Assembly: GCA_021234155.1 (NCBI GenBank)
Contig: JAJEKV010000075.1
Span: 3,035,280-3,099,279 of the forward strand
Origin: Isoetes taiwanensis
Lineage: Eukaryota > Streptophyta > Lycopodiopsida > Isoetales > Isoetaceae
Reading direction: 5' to 3'
Length of the DNA: 64,000 bases
Shown here one piece after another: positions 46,268 through 57,309 of the stretch. Positions within the stretch are counted from its first letter, which is position 1; every line of letters starts with the position of its first letter. A model generated the notes under the pieces. It was not told the DNA's origin. It did no database searches and saw only the letters and a list, made by a program, of their open reading frames with translations. Position numbers and translations under genes: made by a program.

Positions 46268-47833
46268 TGTGACGCTCCCAGAACATATACGGCACTCGGA
46301 CGTATACATACGGGGACTTTCCCCTCCCATGGCAACCAACTCGCCATGAGCAGGGCCCTCCGTCTAACTCGGACCATCTATAGAAAGATGCCCGGGTGAA
46401 GGACACAGAGGTGTCATTCGGCCCACGCCTTCAATGGGGCTCCTATGTCGCGGAAGCGTGCATACATGGTTAGCATACAGCATAATCATATCATAAATAA
46501 CCACCACAAAGGGTGGTACGTCCATACAACTGACAATAACAGAGAAGATGCATTTAGTACTAGAGAAAAACAACCCCAAATCCATGGTTCTACCCTGGCA
46601 CAGACTCCAGTGAGGATCGACTGATGGCTAAGGCTCAAGAGATCAACAGACCGAATCCTGGCATGGCGTTGGCTGGCATAGAACATTGGCTAGGGTTGTC
46701 CACTCCATCCGCCCCTCCTGTGCACACTTTGCAGATGAGTCGAATCATGCTTTGGCATCACTATAGCCTTCCGGAGACGCAGACTCAATACCACCCTTCG
46801 AGCCTACTCCAGTTACATCTCCCTGGTCCGATGAGGCAGGTCGGGGAAGTGTCCCCTTCCAAGATCGCAGCGGTTCTATGGGTGAGCTAGAGGATACGTG
46901 CCGCATCAGCGACCCCCGCATCCGTACCCGACTTACTCCCCTAACTTTATCATCAAAGTACAGGATGCCTCATACGGGTCATACCTCTGCACCCAGGGAG
47001 TGTCAGACCCATACCCGGCCCTCTACGTGACCGACTATCAGGCCTAGCCCACTGTAGGAGTCTCAGGAGCCTTTTATGTTCGTGCAAGACCCCACCCCCA
47101 CTTCACCACTGCGTCCCTTCTCTGGTGCTGAGCAATTCCATAGCATCCACGGCCCGGTGGTCTCTTGTGCACAGGCCGCAAATACTGGGTACTAGGGGAA
47201 CTACTAGGAGCATACTAAGAACATAAGGCACAGAGGTCTCTACCCCCCTTTAATCCCTGCTTTCTGGAAGACTAACAAAGATGCTACCATAGATTCATCC
47301 ATCCATACATAACAAAGCATAATCCATAATCGAAACACAATCCTAAGTATCAAAGAAGGGTTAATCCTAGACAGAGACAACCAGAGAAGACTGACTGAGG
47401 CGCTAGCCCTAGAAATATCAAACTAGTCTATCCACTAACCTGAATTCCTGCTAGATCCATTATCATGTGGCACCTCCATCTTCAATCAACCTGGGCGCTC
47501 AGCAGCTCTTCCTCTTGGTTCGATTTGGGGTCCAAATGGGATAGGGATCCAATTTGATGCCCCAAGTTAGAATTCTCCTACTGGCCAATCGAATTTGGCC
47601 AGGTGGCACCTTCCTAATTAATCAATTATCCGAACTTAATTAACTTAATTGAGTTAATTAGATAATGCTTCCTTAATTATAGGTAATTATCCTTTAATCA
47701 ACCCCTTTGTTAATTTAGCATAGCTAAATTAATCCCTTTTAGGTCAACCCCCTAGGTTAACATACCCCATGGTGGCGTATCCCTACTTCGTGACGTGTCA
47801 GTATATTTATACGCATACCGTATAAATACGTGG
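46268..47833 (-). repeat. LTR (3' copy on the minus strand)
   Basis: Outer end TGTGACGCTCCC intact. The inner edge near 47833 loses identity a few bases before the expected terminal CGTCACA. Near the inner edge lies a perfect palindrome, TATTTATACG(5 nt)CGTATAAATA. Confidence 0.88.
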
Positions 47834-48098
47834 TACGACGGAGAATCTGTTCCAGATGCTCGAAGGCTCGCTCACGAAGGATGTTGACAATTTCAAAGCC
47901 CTTGATTGGATCGTAGGGCTCCCCTTCATCCATGGGTTCCTCTGCCACATAATCGACATCCACTGTCTGACACTCTGCATACTCCTGACCATAGTCCTGT
48001 TCTGGAGGTATCTCATCTTCCCCTCGCAGTTCCTCGGGTATTCTGTCTTCGATTTCTTCCAGCTCATCGTCTGTAAGATGGCAAGAATGAATATACAA
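47757..48098 (-). CDS. acidic exon-like ORF running into the LTR
   Basis: The frame contains DDELEEIEDRIPEELRGEDE, a PPEQDYGQEYAEC segment and FEIVNILRERAFEHLEQILR, then crosses into LTR sequence. A good acceptor (CATCTTACAG|ACGATG) stands just before DDELEE, so it may be an internal or last exon. No domain is recognised. It lies downstream of the 463-residue ORF on the same strand. Confidence 0.35.
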   Translation of the reverse strand: MYIHSCHLTDDELEEIEDRIPEELRGEDEIPPEQDYGQEYAECQTVDVDYVAEEPMDEGEPYDPIKGFEIVNILRERAFEHLEQILRRTTYLYGMRINILTRHEVGIRHHGVC

Positions 48099-48300
48099 TA
48101 CTGAACGATTTCTTATACTTCAAACTCTAAAAGAAGAAGACAAATACCGTAGGGAAAAGACAATTTAATTACTCAATGATACAATAATAAAACATAAGAA
48201 AATATCACACATATATATATTATATGATGGCTTATTGGAAAATGCCAATCATCGATTACATTTATACGCAATACAAAAATTTGTAATGGTAAAAAGATAT

Positions 48301-49692
48301 CTAAGAACTAGGCCCCTCGTCTTCCTCCATAGGCTGTGGAGGCGGTCGATAGCGCATTAAGGTGGTGCTGGGACTAGCAGAAAGGGCGGCTCGAGCTGCT
48401 GCCTCTGGTGGTAAACAAGTGGCCAAGGGTGCTGCGACAAGGAGTCGCATACTAGCGCAGCCCGCCACGTCCCCCAATGCCACTATAGCCAGATCTCGTC
48501 GGACCAAAGTGATAGTGGTGGCATGATAATCAATTTTCTTATGGCCCGCCAAGGTGGATAGTGCACGGAGTGCCCACCAAGATGCCTCAGATGAGGGCCC
48601 CAGATACTTGGAGAAGAAAAGAACCTCACCTTGTCGGAAGGCAGAAAGGAAAAATCGGGTCAAATGATTGCCCATTGCCCTAATTTGAGGATCCCTCGAG
48701 GTCTCTGCTTCCTTTTCCAAGTTAACAGGTATCTTCTCCTGCTCTGCTTCTTCTTTGTCATCCCGAAGACTCATCTTGGTATCCCAAAGGTCTTCTTCCT
48801 CTTGTTCCAGCTCTCCCATGGTGATCTGTAATGGCTGACTTGTAGGAGGAGGTCGCATGTGAGCCGCAAACTGCTCCTCAGGAGGCTGGGGCTCATCGGT
48901 CAATAGGAACTGCCGGAGAGACAAGAGGGTCTCAACAGGCTCAATCTCCTCTGGCTGAAATGCAAGCAAACCTTGGACTTGCGGCGGATACACAACAGGC
49001 GTTGTGAAGTCGACGAAGTCATCTTGGCAAAACTCGGCAAGGTCATATAGAACCTCTATCTTTCGCCGACCCCCCATATCGGCGATGACGCGGTAAGCCC
49101 ACATAATATCCTCCAAAATAAGATACTCTTGGTCGTTCAAGAGTATAGTAGGGAGGAGATTTAGCCCTTCAAGCTTGAGAGCTTTATCCCGACTTGCCGG
49201 TGCCTCTGTAGCTAGCTCCTTCCATCTTGCAAAGTCCTGCTCATCGACGACTTCATCGTCCTCCGGGTTAGGGGGTACTGGTGTGGTAGACTGCTCTGCG
49301 GCTATCTGCTCATCCTCAATGTATTGGTCCATGATGATTGCCAGCGCAAATCGAGCCTCAAAGCAGAGTTCACGATCTATGGTGACAATAGGAAGGTCGG
49401 TCCCTCTCCTCCTAATGCCCTTAATAACATTCCGGGCGTGATCATCGCCTCCCAACATCTCCAGCAAGGTGTGGAAGTCCAGGTAAAGCTGTGAGTCGTC
49501 TTCGTTGAAGACACATGCAGGTACAATCTCCTCGTGGTAGAACTGAAGGAAACTAGCATAGTCGGGGTGCGCTTGCATGTTGTGGACGAGATCCACTTGC
49601 TGGAGCAGATGAGGATGAAGAACATCAAAGGGAACAGCGGGGTCCCAGTGCTCACCATCTAGGTACCACTGTTGTAGAGTTGGGCGAGCCAT
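48301..49692 (-). CDS. unrecognised 463-aa protein inside the LTR element
   Basis: Intact ORF, MARPTLQQWYLDGEHWDP to MEEDEGPSS. The N-terminal 150 residues look globular and helical (LLQQVDLVHNMQAHPDYASF, LYLDFHTLLEMLGG). Then come an acidic linker (PPNPEDDEVVDEQD), a second globular part (YLILEDIMWAYRVIADMGG), an acidic Glu-rich region, a region with LTRFFLSAFRQGEVLFFSKY, and an Ala-rich tail. No signal peptide, metal-binding cluster or retroviral motif is seen. The ATG follows a pyrimidine-rich leader with a telobox-like TTAGGGTTT at about 49755, as in plant gene leaders, suggesting its own promoter. Function unknown. Confidence 0.55.
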   Translation of the reverse strand: MARPTLQQWYLDGEHWDPAVPFDVLHPHLLQQVDLVHNMQAHPDYASFLQFYHEEIVPACVFNEDDSQLYLDFHTLLEMLGGDDHARNVIKGIRRRGTDLPIVTIDRELCFEARFALAIIMDQYIEDEQIAAEQSTTPVPPNPEDDEVVDEQDFARWKELATEAPASRDKALKLEGLNLLPTILLNDQEYLILEDIMWAYRVIADMGGRRKIEVLYDLAEFCQDDFVDFTTPVVYPPQVQGLLAFQPEEIEPVETLLSLRQFLLTDEPQPPEEQFAAHMRPPPTSQPLQITMGELEQEEEDLWDTKMSLRDDKEEAEQEKIPVNLEKEAETSRDPQIRAMGNHLTRFFLSAFRQGEVLFFSKYLGPSSEASWWALRALSTLAGHKKIDYHATTITLVRRDLAIVALGDVAGCASMRLLVAAPLATCLPPEAAARAALSASPSTTLMRYRPPPQPMEEDEGPSS

Positions 49693-49952
49693 GACAAGGA
49701 AAAACTCAAGGAAGGAGGAGGAAAAGGCTGAAGGAGAAGAAGAAAGAATGAAACCCTAATAAGCAAAAAAAAGTGACTTTATAACTTTTTGACACATTTT
49801 CCTAGGTCATTAAAAAAATTATATTTTTTTTTCTTTTAATAATAACTTACATTTATATATACAAAAAGTGACGAAAAGACACAATTTTGGTTTTATAACT
49901 TCCCAAAAAAATATTTTACATAAATATATGTCACAGAATTTTGTTTCAACAA

Positions 49953-50418
49953 TTAGTGAAATTCCCCTCGGATTCTTCGCGCGAGCTGGATATTCTTGGG
50001 CATTATAGTAACTCTCTTTGCGTGAATGGCGCACAGGTTGGCGTCACTCAAAATCTCAATGAGGTAGGCCTCGGCAGCTTCCTGGAGTGCGAGTATAGCA
50101 AAAGCCTGATTGGGCAATTTCCCGGACAAGACGCTGAAAGGGTAGCCGGCATATCAAAGACTCAGTAGTCTTCTGATACTTACGTATCTCGCGTAGGGCT
50201 ACTGTGCCTGGTCGCAAAGTATGGGGCTTCCTTGGCTTGGCAGTTGCCTTAAGCAATGGCATGGACTTCCCGCCAGTCGTGGGATGCTTCACCCTTTGCA
50301 CTATTTGCTCCCGACGTTGTGCCGACGTTTTCTTGCCGATTTGGGCATCCTCCTGCAGCCGGGTCTTATACTGGACGCCTCCCCTTGTTGGCTTCGTCAG
50401 CTTCCTCTTCCGGTTACC
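49953..50418 (-). pseudogene. second histone H3-like sequence, with loop-1 deletion and frameshift
   Basis: After an acceptor-like TATGCTAG (exon from 50418), a basic extension ([17 protein letters not shown]..., [14 protein letters not shown]) leads to [18 protein letters not shown] and then a clear H3 core: [35 protein letters not shown]. At about 50108 the frame shifts and the loop-1 segment normally following REIAQ is missing. The next frame gives [34 protein letters not shown] and [12 protein letters not shown], stopping at 49953. It is closer to canonical H3 than the copy at 19.3 kb. Pseudogene unless the break is a sequencing error or spliced out. Confidence 0.8.
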
Positions 50419-50930
50419 CTAGCATACTGACAAATAACTCAACCAATTTGTATGCCATCTTCCTTTTTCTTTTAACTCATAGTTCCATAAACTATTATGT
50501 TGTCCTTGCTATAAGACATGCTCAATATTAAAATGCTATAATTATCAATACTTTGCTTAGCAAGCTTTAAGGAATGGGATAAGGGGATTCTTGTTGCCAA
50601 AACAAAGTCATATCTCATTGCATGTTAGAGTTTATTATGATGGTTATAAATGCTTTGAACTTCATTCATGTAGCAGTATTTTTTGCACTACTGTAAAATT
50701 CCAAAATGTAACACTAACTATAGGCCTTAGCATTACCTAATGTATTTGCCAAGTCATTGAATATCTGTGATAAAAGTGGTTATAAATGCTTTTTCATGTA
50801 ACTGTATTTTTCATACTATTGCAAACATCACAAAATGTAGCATTCTAAGTATATTCTAGAATGGGTCTTGCATGAAAACGACATAGATAGGCTTCTCATT
50901 CATCTCAGCAGATTTTCTAAACGGTAGATA

Positions 50931-51248
50931 GTGGATAGCCGCACACATGCGAACTACCCACGAAGAAAAATCCAATTATACAACTTGGACCCCATGAAAT
51001 ACAATGCTAATAGATGTTTGGTCTGTGTACCTGCCGAAAGCTTATCACCGGGATTAAAAAACCCCGTCCTTTTCGGGTTTTCGAGGAAAAATCCTAGTGA
51101 TAAGCCTTCGACAAGGGGCTTGGACAAACGTAAGGCTGAGAATTCGCTCCCAAAAAATCCACGAATGGAGAAGTCGAAGCTGCTGCTGCAAGCAATGGGG
51201 CAACAATTCAAGTGCAACAACTCATATTGCAACCACAATAGAAGTTGA
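50931..51248 (+). other. unassigned ORF with hairpin motif
   Basis: A 105-codon frame without recognised domain. At 51041-51105 lies CTTATCAC...GTGATAAG enclosing TTAAAAAACCCCG and CGGGTTTTCGAGGAAAAA. The same core (TTAAAAACCCCGCCCC...GGGTTTTGAGGGAAAAA) occurs at 18319-18357, so this is probably part of a dispersed repeat and not a gene. Confidence 0.3.
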
Positions 51249-51550
51249 ACAAATGAGAGGAAAGACTATGTAAAGCTCAAAGATTGCATGCATTGGATTA
51301 TACAATCGTTCAAGATTTTGCATCTACAAGTAGTTGTAAGTCAAGTACATCATCATATCTATTAGCTGGGCATTATAATATGCACGATATTCTTATTTAA
51401 ATGAAATCTTTGTCATTTAGAAATCCATTCTCATCATGGTCTTGCAGCAAGTGTGAACATGGTTTTGGGTTTGAAACCTGGCATATGATAGATTTCTTAA
51501 TGTCATTTGCTTTACCTTTAGGATATTCGGCATGGAAAAAAAGGAAGATG

Positions 51551-53098
51551 TCGGACGTATACATACGGGGACTTCCCCCTCCCATGGCAACCAACTCGCC
51601 ATGAGCAGGGCCCTCCGTCTAACTCGGACCATCTATAGAAAGATGCCCGGGTGAAGGACACAGAGGTGTCATTCGGCCCACGCCTTCAATGGGGCTCCTA
51701 TATCGCGGAAGCGTGCATACATGGTTAGCATACAGCATAATCATATCATAAATAACCACTACGAAGGGTGGCACGTCCATACAACTGACAATAACAGAGA
51801 AGATGCATTTAGTACTAGAGAAAAACACCCCCAAATCCATGGTTCTACCCTGGCTCAGACTCCAGTGAGGATCGACTGACGGCTAAGGCTCAAGAGATCA
51901 ACAGACCGAATCCTGGCATGGCGTTGGCTGGCATAGAACATCGGCTAGGGTTGTCCACTCCATCCGCCCCTCCTGTGCACACTTTGCAGATGAGTCGAAT
52001 CATGCTATGGCATCACTATAGCCTTATGGAGACGCAGATTCAAGGTACCACCCTTCGAGCCTACTCCAGGTTACATCTCCCTGGTCCGATGAGGCAGGTC
52101 GGGGAAGTGTCCCCTTCCAGGATCGCAGCGGTTCCATGGGTGAGCTAGAGGATACGTGCCGCATCAGCGACCCCCGCATCCGTACCCGATTTACTCCCCT
52201 AACTTTATCATCAAAGTACAGGATGCCCCATACGGGTCACACCTCTGCACCCAGGGAGTATCAGACCCATACCCGGCCCTCTACGTGATCGACTATCAGG
52301 CCTAGCCCACTCTAGGAGTCTCAGGAGCCTTTTATGTTCGTGCAAGACCCCCACCCCCACTTCACCACTGCGTCCCTTCTCTGGTGCTGAGCAATTCCAT
52401 AGCATCCACGGCCTGGTCTATTGTGCACAGGCCGCAAATACTGGGTACTAGGGGAACTACTAGGAGCATACTAAGAACATAAGGCACAGAGGTCTCTACC
52501 CCCTTTTAATCCCTGCTTTCTGGAAGACTAACAAAGATGCTACCATAGATTCATCTATCCATACATAACAAAGCATAATCCATAATCGAAACACAATCCT
52601 AAGTATCAAAGAAGGGTTAATCCTAGACAAAGACAACCAGAGAAGACTGACTGAGGCGCTAGCCCTAGAAATATCAAACTAGTCTATCCACTAACCCGAA
52701 TTCCTGCTAGATCCATTATCATGTGGCACCTCCATCTTCAATCAACCTGGGCGCTCAGCAGCTCTTCCTCTTGGTTCGATTTGGGGTCCAAATGGGATAG
52801 GGATCCAATTTGATGCCCCAAGTTAGAATTCTCCTACTGGCCAATCGAATTTGGCCAGGTGGCACCTTCCTAATTAATCAATTATCCTAACTTAATTAAC
52901 TTAATTGAGTTAATTAGATAATGCTTCCTTAATTATAGGTAATTATCCTTTAATCAACCCCTTTGTTAATTTAGCATAGCTAAATTAATCCCTTTTAGGT
53001 CAACCCCCTAGGTTAACATACCCCATAGTGGCGTATCCCTACTTCGTGACGTGTCAGTATATTTATACGCATACCGTATAAATACGTGGAACGTCACA
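51551..53098 (-). repeat. LTR (5' copy on the minus strand)
   Basis: Matches the LTR at 46296-47833 with scattered substitutions (for example CCTATGTCGC/CCTATATCGC). The outer end CGTCACA is intact. The inner end lacks the terminal 28 bases and no primer-binding site follows, unlike the LTR at 21.3 kb. Confidence 0.9.
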
Positions 53099-53210
53099 CT
53101 AGCTGTCCGGCAAGACAGCCCCACTGGCACAATAACAGTGATGGAAGTATGCTTGATGAGTCACTAGAAGGTTCGTGGACTGGAGAACATATCTTTACGT
53201 CTATCTGATT
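53099..53210 (+). pseudogene. sucrose-phosphate-synthase fragment, 3' side of the LTR insertion
   Basis: Continues the SPS exon across the insertion (SSCPARQPHWHNNSDGS), then after a frameshift RGLENISLRLSD, fitting the SPS linker after the GT-B domain. The CTAGC at 53099-53103 is the right target duplication. Confidence 0.75.
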
Positions 53211-53783
53211 GATGGGAAATTGTTTTTTGTGCTCACAAGATTCCACGTTTTAATTATCTCGCATGTATTCAAGCATTGCATGATCGAACATTCCATGTTC
53301 TCAAATAATGCAATTATTTTGTTCATGCACTATTTGTTTGTTTTCTATTGTTGTTGCAGGGAGATTGTCAGATGTAGACTAATCTCCTCCATCTCAAAAT
53401 CAATGCCATAATCACAAAACTATTTGCAAGATCTTGCAATTTTGACTGGCAGCGGTTAGCTTAGTTTCTATGCATTAACATATTTCTACAGCTTTTTCAT
53501 TTCCTCCCCAAAGTCCTTGCCAATTATATCAACAACATAGAGTACATTGGGGCGCCATCAATCAATAGACATTTTATTGGTAAAGATCGTAGAAGAATAA
53601 CGGTGGATAGATGTTAGGAGCTCTATCCATCAAAATTATGCTTTAGTGCTTATAACTACGAGGATATCAGCTATTTACGTATCAGGGGTCTTGTGTCCGC
53701 AATTAAGAGATCTTGTGTTCAAGCTTCTGGGGGTCCATCATATGTCCTCATGGATGCTGCCAATGTGACATGACGTAAAAGTA

Positions 53784-53889
<106 letters not shown>

Positions 53890-54779
53890 CATTCCGTCAT
53901 GTGGTCATATAACTTTTCAACAAGAAGGAAAGTAGATGTATTTTCTTTGTTTGTTTTATAAAGCTGTTTCTTTTTATTGCATCTTATTACAAAGATCTCA
54001 ATGCTTGAAGGTGATGACAAGCAATTGCTTTCCAATGCAAGTTGGATTGAATTACCACAAATACTGATGAGCAAAACGCTCACTATGTCATTTATTGAGT
54101 CTGAAGTTAAATCCTTCCCGTATGTTAGTTTACATCTACGATACAAGTGAACAGATTCATTATCTAGGTAATATCTAGGTAATTTGCTCTTACATACTCA
54201 AATTTAAAATTACACCACATGTTTGTTTAGCATGTTTAATAGCACGTGGCTTTTTTTTTGTGCAAATTATCTTGGACGATGCATGGTGTAGTTTGGCTAT
54301 TTGTGCTTTCATGTCTTCATCCATATCCGTCTTTCAGTGGACGATAAAAAAAACTATTCTATTCTATTCTTATTGTTTTCATTTTTCAATTTTCAACTTT
54401 AAGTTGTAGGTGAAAGCTTTTAGCTAGGTGTTCAATAAGTGTTCGATGACACCATGCAATAATATGCTAGCCTATTGACATATACTAGCCTGTTGACATC
54501 TAGCCAAAGGCAATTTAGTTTCAATTCAAGCTCAGATAATGTAGGTAGTAATATTCAAATGAGGCAACATTGGCCTCTTCCTACAATCGTCGACATTGCT
54601 AAGGCATGTAAATATCGTTTCAAATATTTAATTACATGACGACATCTATATCCTATTTCTTGACAAATAGTTACTAAAGCCCGGCAACGCCGGGCACAAT
54701 AACTAGTTTCATTATTAATGTGCAATAATGGACACTTCATAAAATTGAGCAACAACTATGAGAAAATCGACATTAAATA

Positions 54780-54935
54780 GACTAAATGGTGTAATTGTGT
54801 GAAAACTTTCTCCCTTCTATCTATTCCTCAAACTAGAATTATATACACATCCCTAAAGACTAAATGGTGTAATTGTGTGAAAACTTTCTCCCTTCTATCT
54901 ATTCCTCAAACTAGAATTATATACACATCCCCACC
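54780..54935 (+). repeat. 78-bp tandem duplication
   Basis: Two copies starting at 54780 and 54858 are almost identical over their length, through TATATACACATCCC. Confidence 0.9.
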
Positions 54936-55413
54936 ACACCTTGCCCTATAACACTCTAAACTTCACCCCAACCCTGCATTTCCGCTAGTTCCATTTCTGC
55001 CCTTGGAGTCTTAGCTTGCTTTCCTTTGCATGCAAGCATTCTTCTCTTCAATTCCTTCATTTTCACATGGTAGTGCAAGCTACTTCATGCTCAGCATTGC
55101 TAGCATTTGGTGATATTTTGCTAGAGCATTGTGCTCAATATGAGTTTTAAACCATTGTATTTGATTGCTATTCGTTGCACCATTGAAAAATCTGATACAT
55201 GTTTGGAACCATTGGGTTTTCTTAATTTCATTTCACCATTGGAACTTTCATTGGGGTTTCATAAAAGAAATTCGTGGCCCTTATCGAGATAAGATTCTGC
55301 AAATCAATGACCGGGAACAAAAGATGAACAATAACCCATCTAGAACCTAACTTTATGTAGACTTCAATGGTGGTGTAGGTGGTGTAGCGAGGGTCCCTTT
55401 GACTTATTATGAC

Positions 55414-57145
55414 TTATGGATAAGCATCGAGTAGAGCAGATTCCTGACTTGTGAAAGCTTCAACAGAAGGCTCAGGCATTAAGCTCCTGAATAACTTGTC
55501 TTCCATGCTCTTTTTTACCAAAGCAATGTTAGGTCTATCTTCTCTGTTCTGCTGAGTACATGCTAAGCCAAGGTGAAACAATGTCATAAATTCATTCTCA
55601 TCATAACAGCCTTGCAAGGCAGGATCAAGCAAAAGCTTTAATTCCTGTTTTTCCTCCTCAAATTTTCTCCTCACCCAATTAACCAGCAATATTTCTTCAA
55701 CATCAGAGCTATGGCGAGACTAAGAAGAAACTGCAGAATCTGTCTGGTAGATCCTCATGGCCCTCTGGCCAGAAATAATCTCTAATACTAAAACTCCAAA
55801 ACTGTACACATCATTCTTGGTAGAAAGGGTATAATCCACACTTAATGAAGGATCCATGTATCCTCTTGATCCTCCAAGGCAGCTTACATCTGTGGTTCTG
55901 AAGGTTGTATCCCCAGGACGCCCTGTTTTTGATATGCCAAAATCTGAAAACTTGGCTGCATATCCTGCATCTAGCAAAACATTCTCAGGCTTCACATCCA
56001 GGTGAATAATTGAAGGATCTGCTCCATGGTGAAGATAATCCAAACCACAGGCCACATGGTATGCTATTTTCACTCTCATCTGCCATGTTAGTACCATGTC
56101 CTTTGCCTCATGAAGCACCTGTCTAAGATTTCCCTTTGACATAAACTCAAACAGCAGCATATGTTCCCCTGTTTGCACACATGAACTGAGTAAGAAACAT
56201 AGGTTTTATATAATTTAAAACTACAACAACATCATATTTCTAGCGTCAAGAAAAGACCAAGTTTTGTTTGCTAGTATAAAATTCTAAGACTGGAACTTGC
56301 CTTTTTCGTCACAGAAGCCTTTGAAATCAACAATATGTTTGGGATGAATTCTCTCCAAAATTCCAACCTCTTCAAGGAAAACCTTGGAAGAAATTCTAAC
56401 ATCTTTTCTTTCACGTTTCACAGCCATGGCACTGCCTTCTTTAGGATATCCCACATAGACAGTGCCGAAACCTCCTTGTCCGATCACATTCCTCTCACTA
56501 AAATCTGCAGTCATCTGTCTAACTTCTGCAAGCCTGTATCTTCTCACCCGCAACTTACCATCGCCAGAAAGGCCATATGTATCATAATACCACCATATCA
56601 AAAACCCTAAAATTACTACAGAACCAAGAACATAACCTAGCACGCCTCCGATGATGGCAGAATGATTTTTTTTTGGGAGAACATATGTGTGTTTCTGCTC
56701 CTAGTTGATCTGTGCATGTCCCGTTCACGCAGGCCAAAGAAGTAATGCAATAGCCATAAATGCCCTCGCAGTTTGCTCCACATCCTGGATTTATATTTGC
56801 GCCAGGAATTGGGCCACTAACTGGCGGCAAATCTAGAAGAGTGCAAATGTTGGTTTCTAAACTTGGATCGTCATCACATAGACGATCCAGGCAGACCAAT
56901 TTTCCAATACAATCTTCGTCGTTGTAACAGAGAGCTCCACATCCTTGGTATCCCCTGCCGCCGTTGCTGGCATAGCATATCGCTGCCCCTGTGCCTAGGG
57001 CTGGATCATCAGTGCAGGTTTTGTTTCTGCAGGCTAATCCATCAAGGCAATCGGTTGTTTTGTTAAGGCAATGCCCTCCACATCCAAGCTTGGAGGACGT
57101 AATCCTTGGAAGAAATAGGAGCAGCATAAACACTTCGAATTCCAT
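55414..57145 (-). pseudogene. receptor-like kinase with three Cys-rich ectodomain repeats
   Basis: ATG at 57145; signal peptide EFEVFMLLLFLPRIT. The ectodomain has three repeats of pattern C..C.......C...L.C....C.DDP (CGGHCLNKTTDCLDGLAC; CGALCYNDEDCIGKLVC; CGANCEGIYGYCITSLAC). An A9 run near 56665 shifts frame before the transmembrane segment (VLGSVVILGFLIWWYY). Kinase: GQGGFGTVYVG, AVKRE, a GC-AG intron (56300-56169), IIHLDVKPENVLLD (HLD, so non-RD), FSDFGISK, GSRGYMDPSLS and DVYSFGVLVLEIISG. A TAG near 55720 interrupts, but the frame continues to 55414. It would be a plasma-membrane sensor if functional. The frameshift and stop suggest a young pseudogene. Confidence 0.82.
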
Positions 57146-57309
57146 TGCAAATATGGTAAAGCTGCAGTGCAAGAAATATATCGTTGAGTTGGATGTTGAA
57201 AGTGTGGCGGTGTCGATTTTGTTTGCCGGAAATGTCCTGAGGCGCCAGAAAGTTTGGAGGCTGGCGGCTGCGACTAAAATCCGCATTCACATTGAAATAT
57301 GGTAAAGAC

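Larger units (their letters stand above)
46268..53098 (-). mobile_element. LTR element, 6.8 kb, no RT, carrying an H3-like sequence and an unknown ORF
   Basis: Two nearly identical long LTRs (46268-47833 and 51551-53098) enclose about 3.7 kb. The outer ends are intact (TGTGACG at 46268, CGTCACA at 53098) and flanked by CTAGT/CTAGC. The flanks join into one continuous SPS exon, proving insertion. By comparison with the related LTR-PBS at 21303, the element's sense strand is minus. No gag, RT or integrase is recognised inside. Non-autonomous LARD-like element or gene-capturing chimera. Confidence 0.85.
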
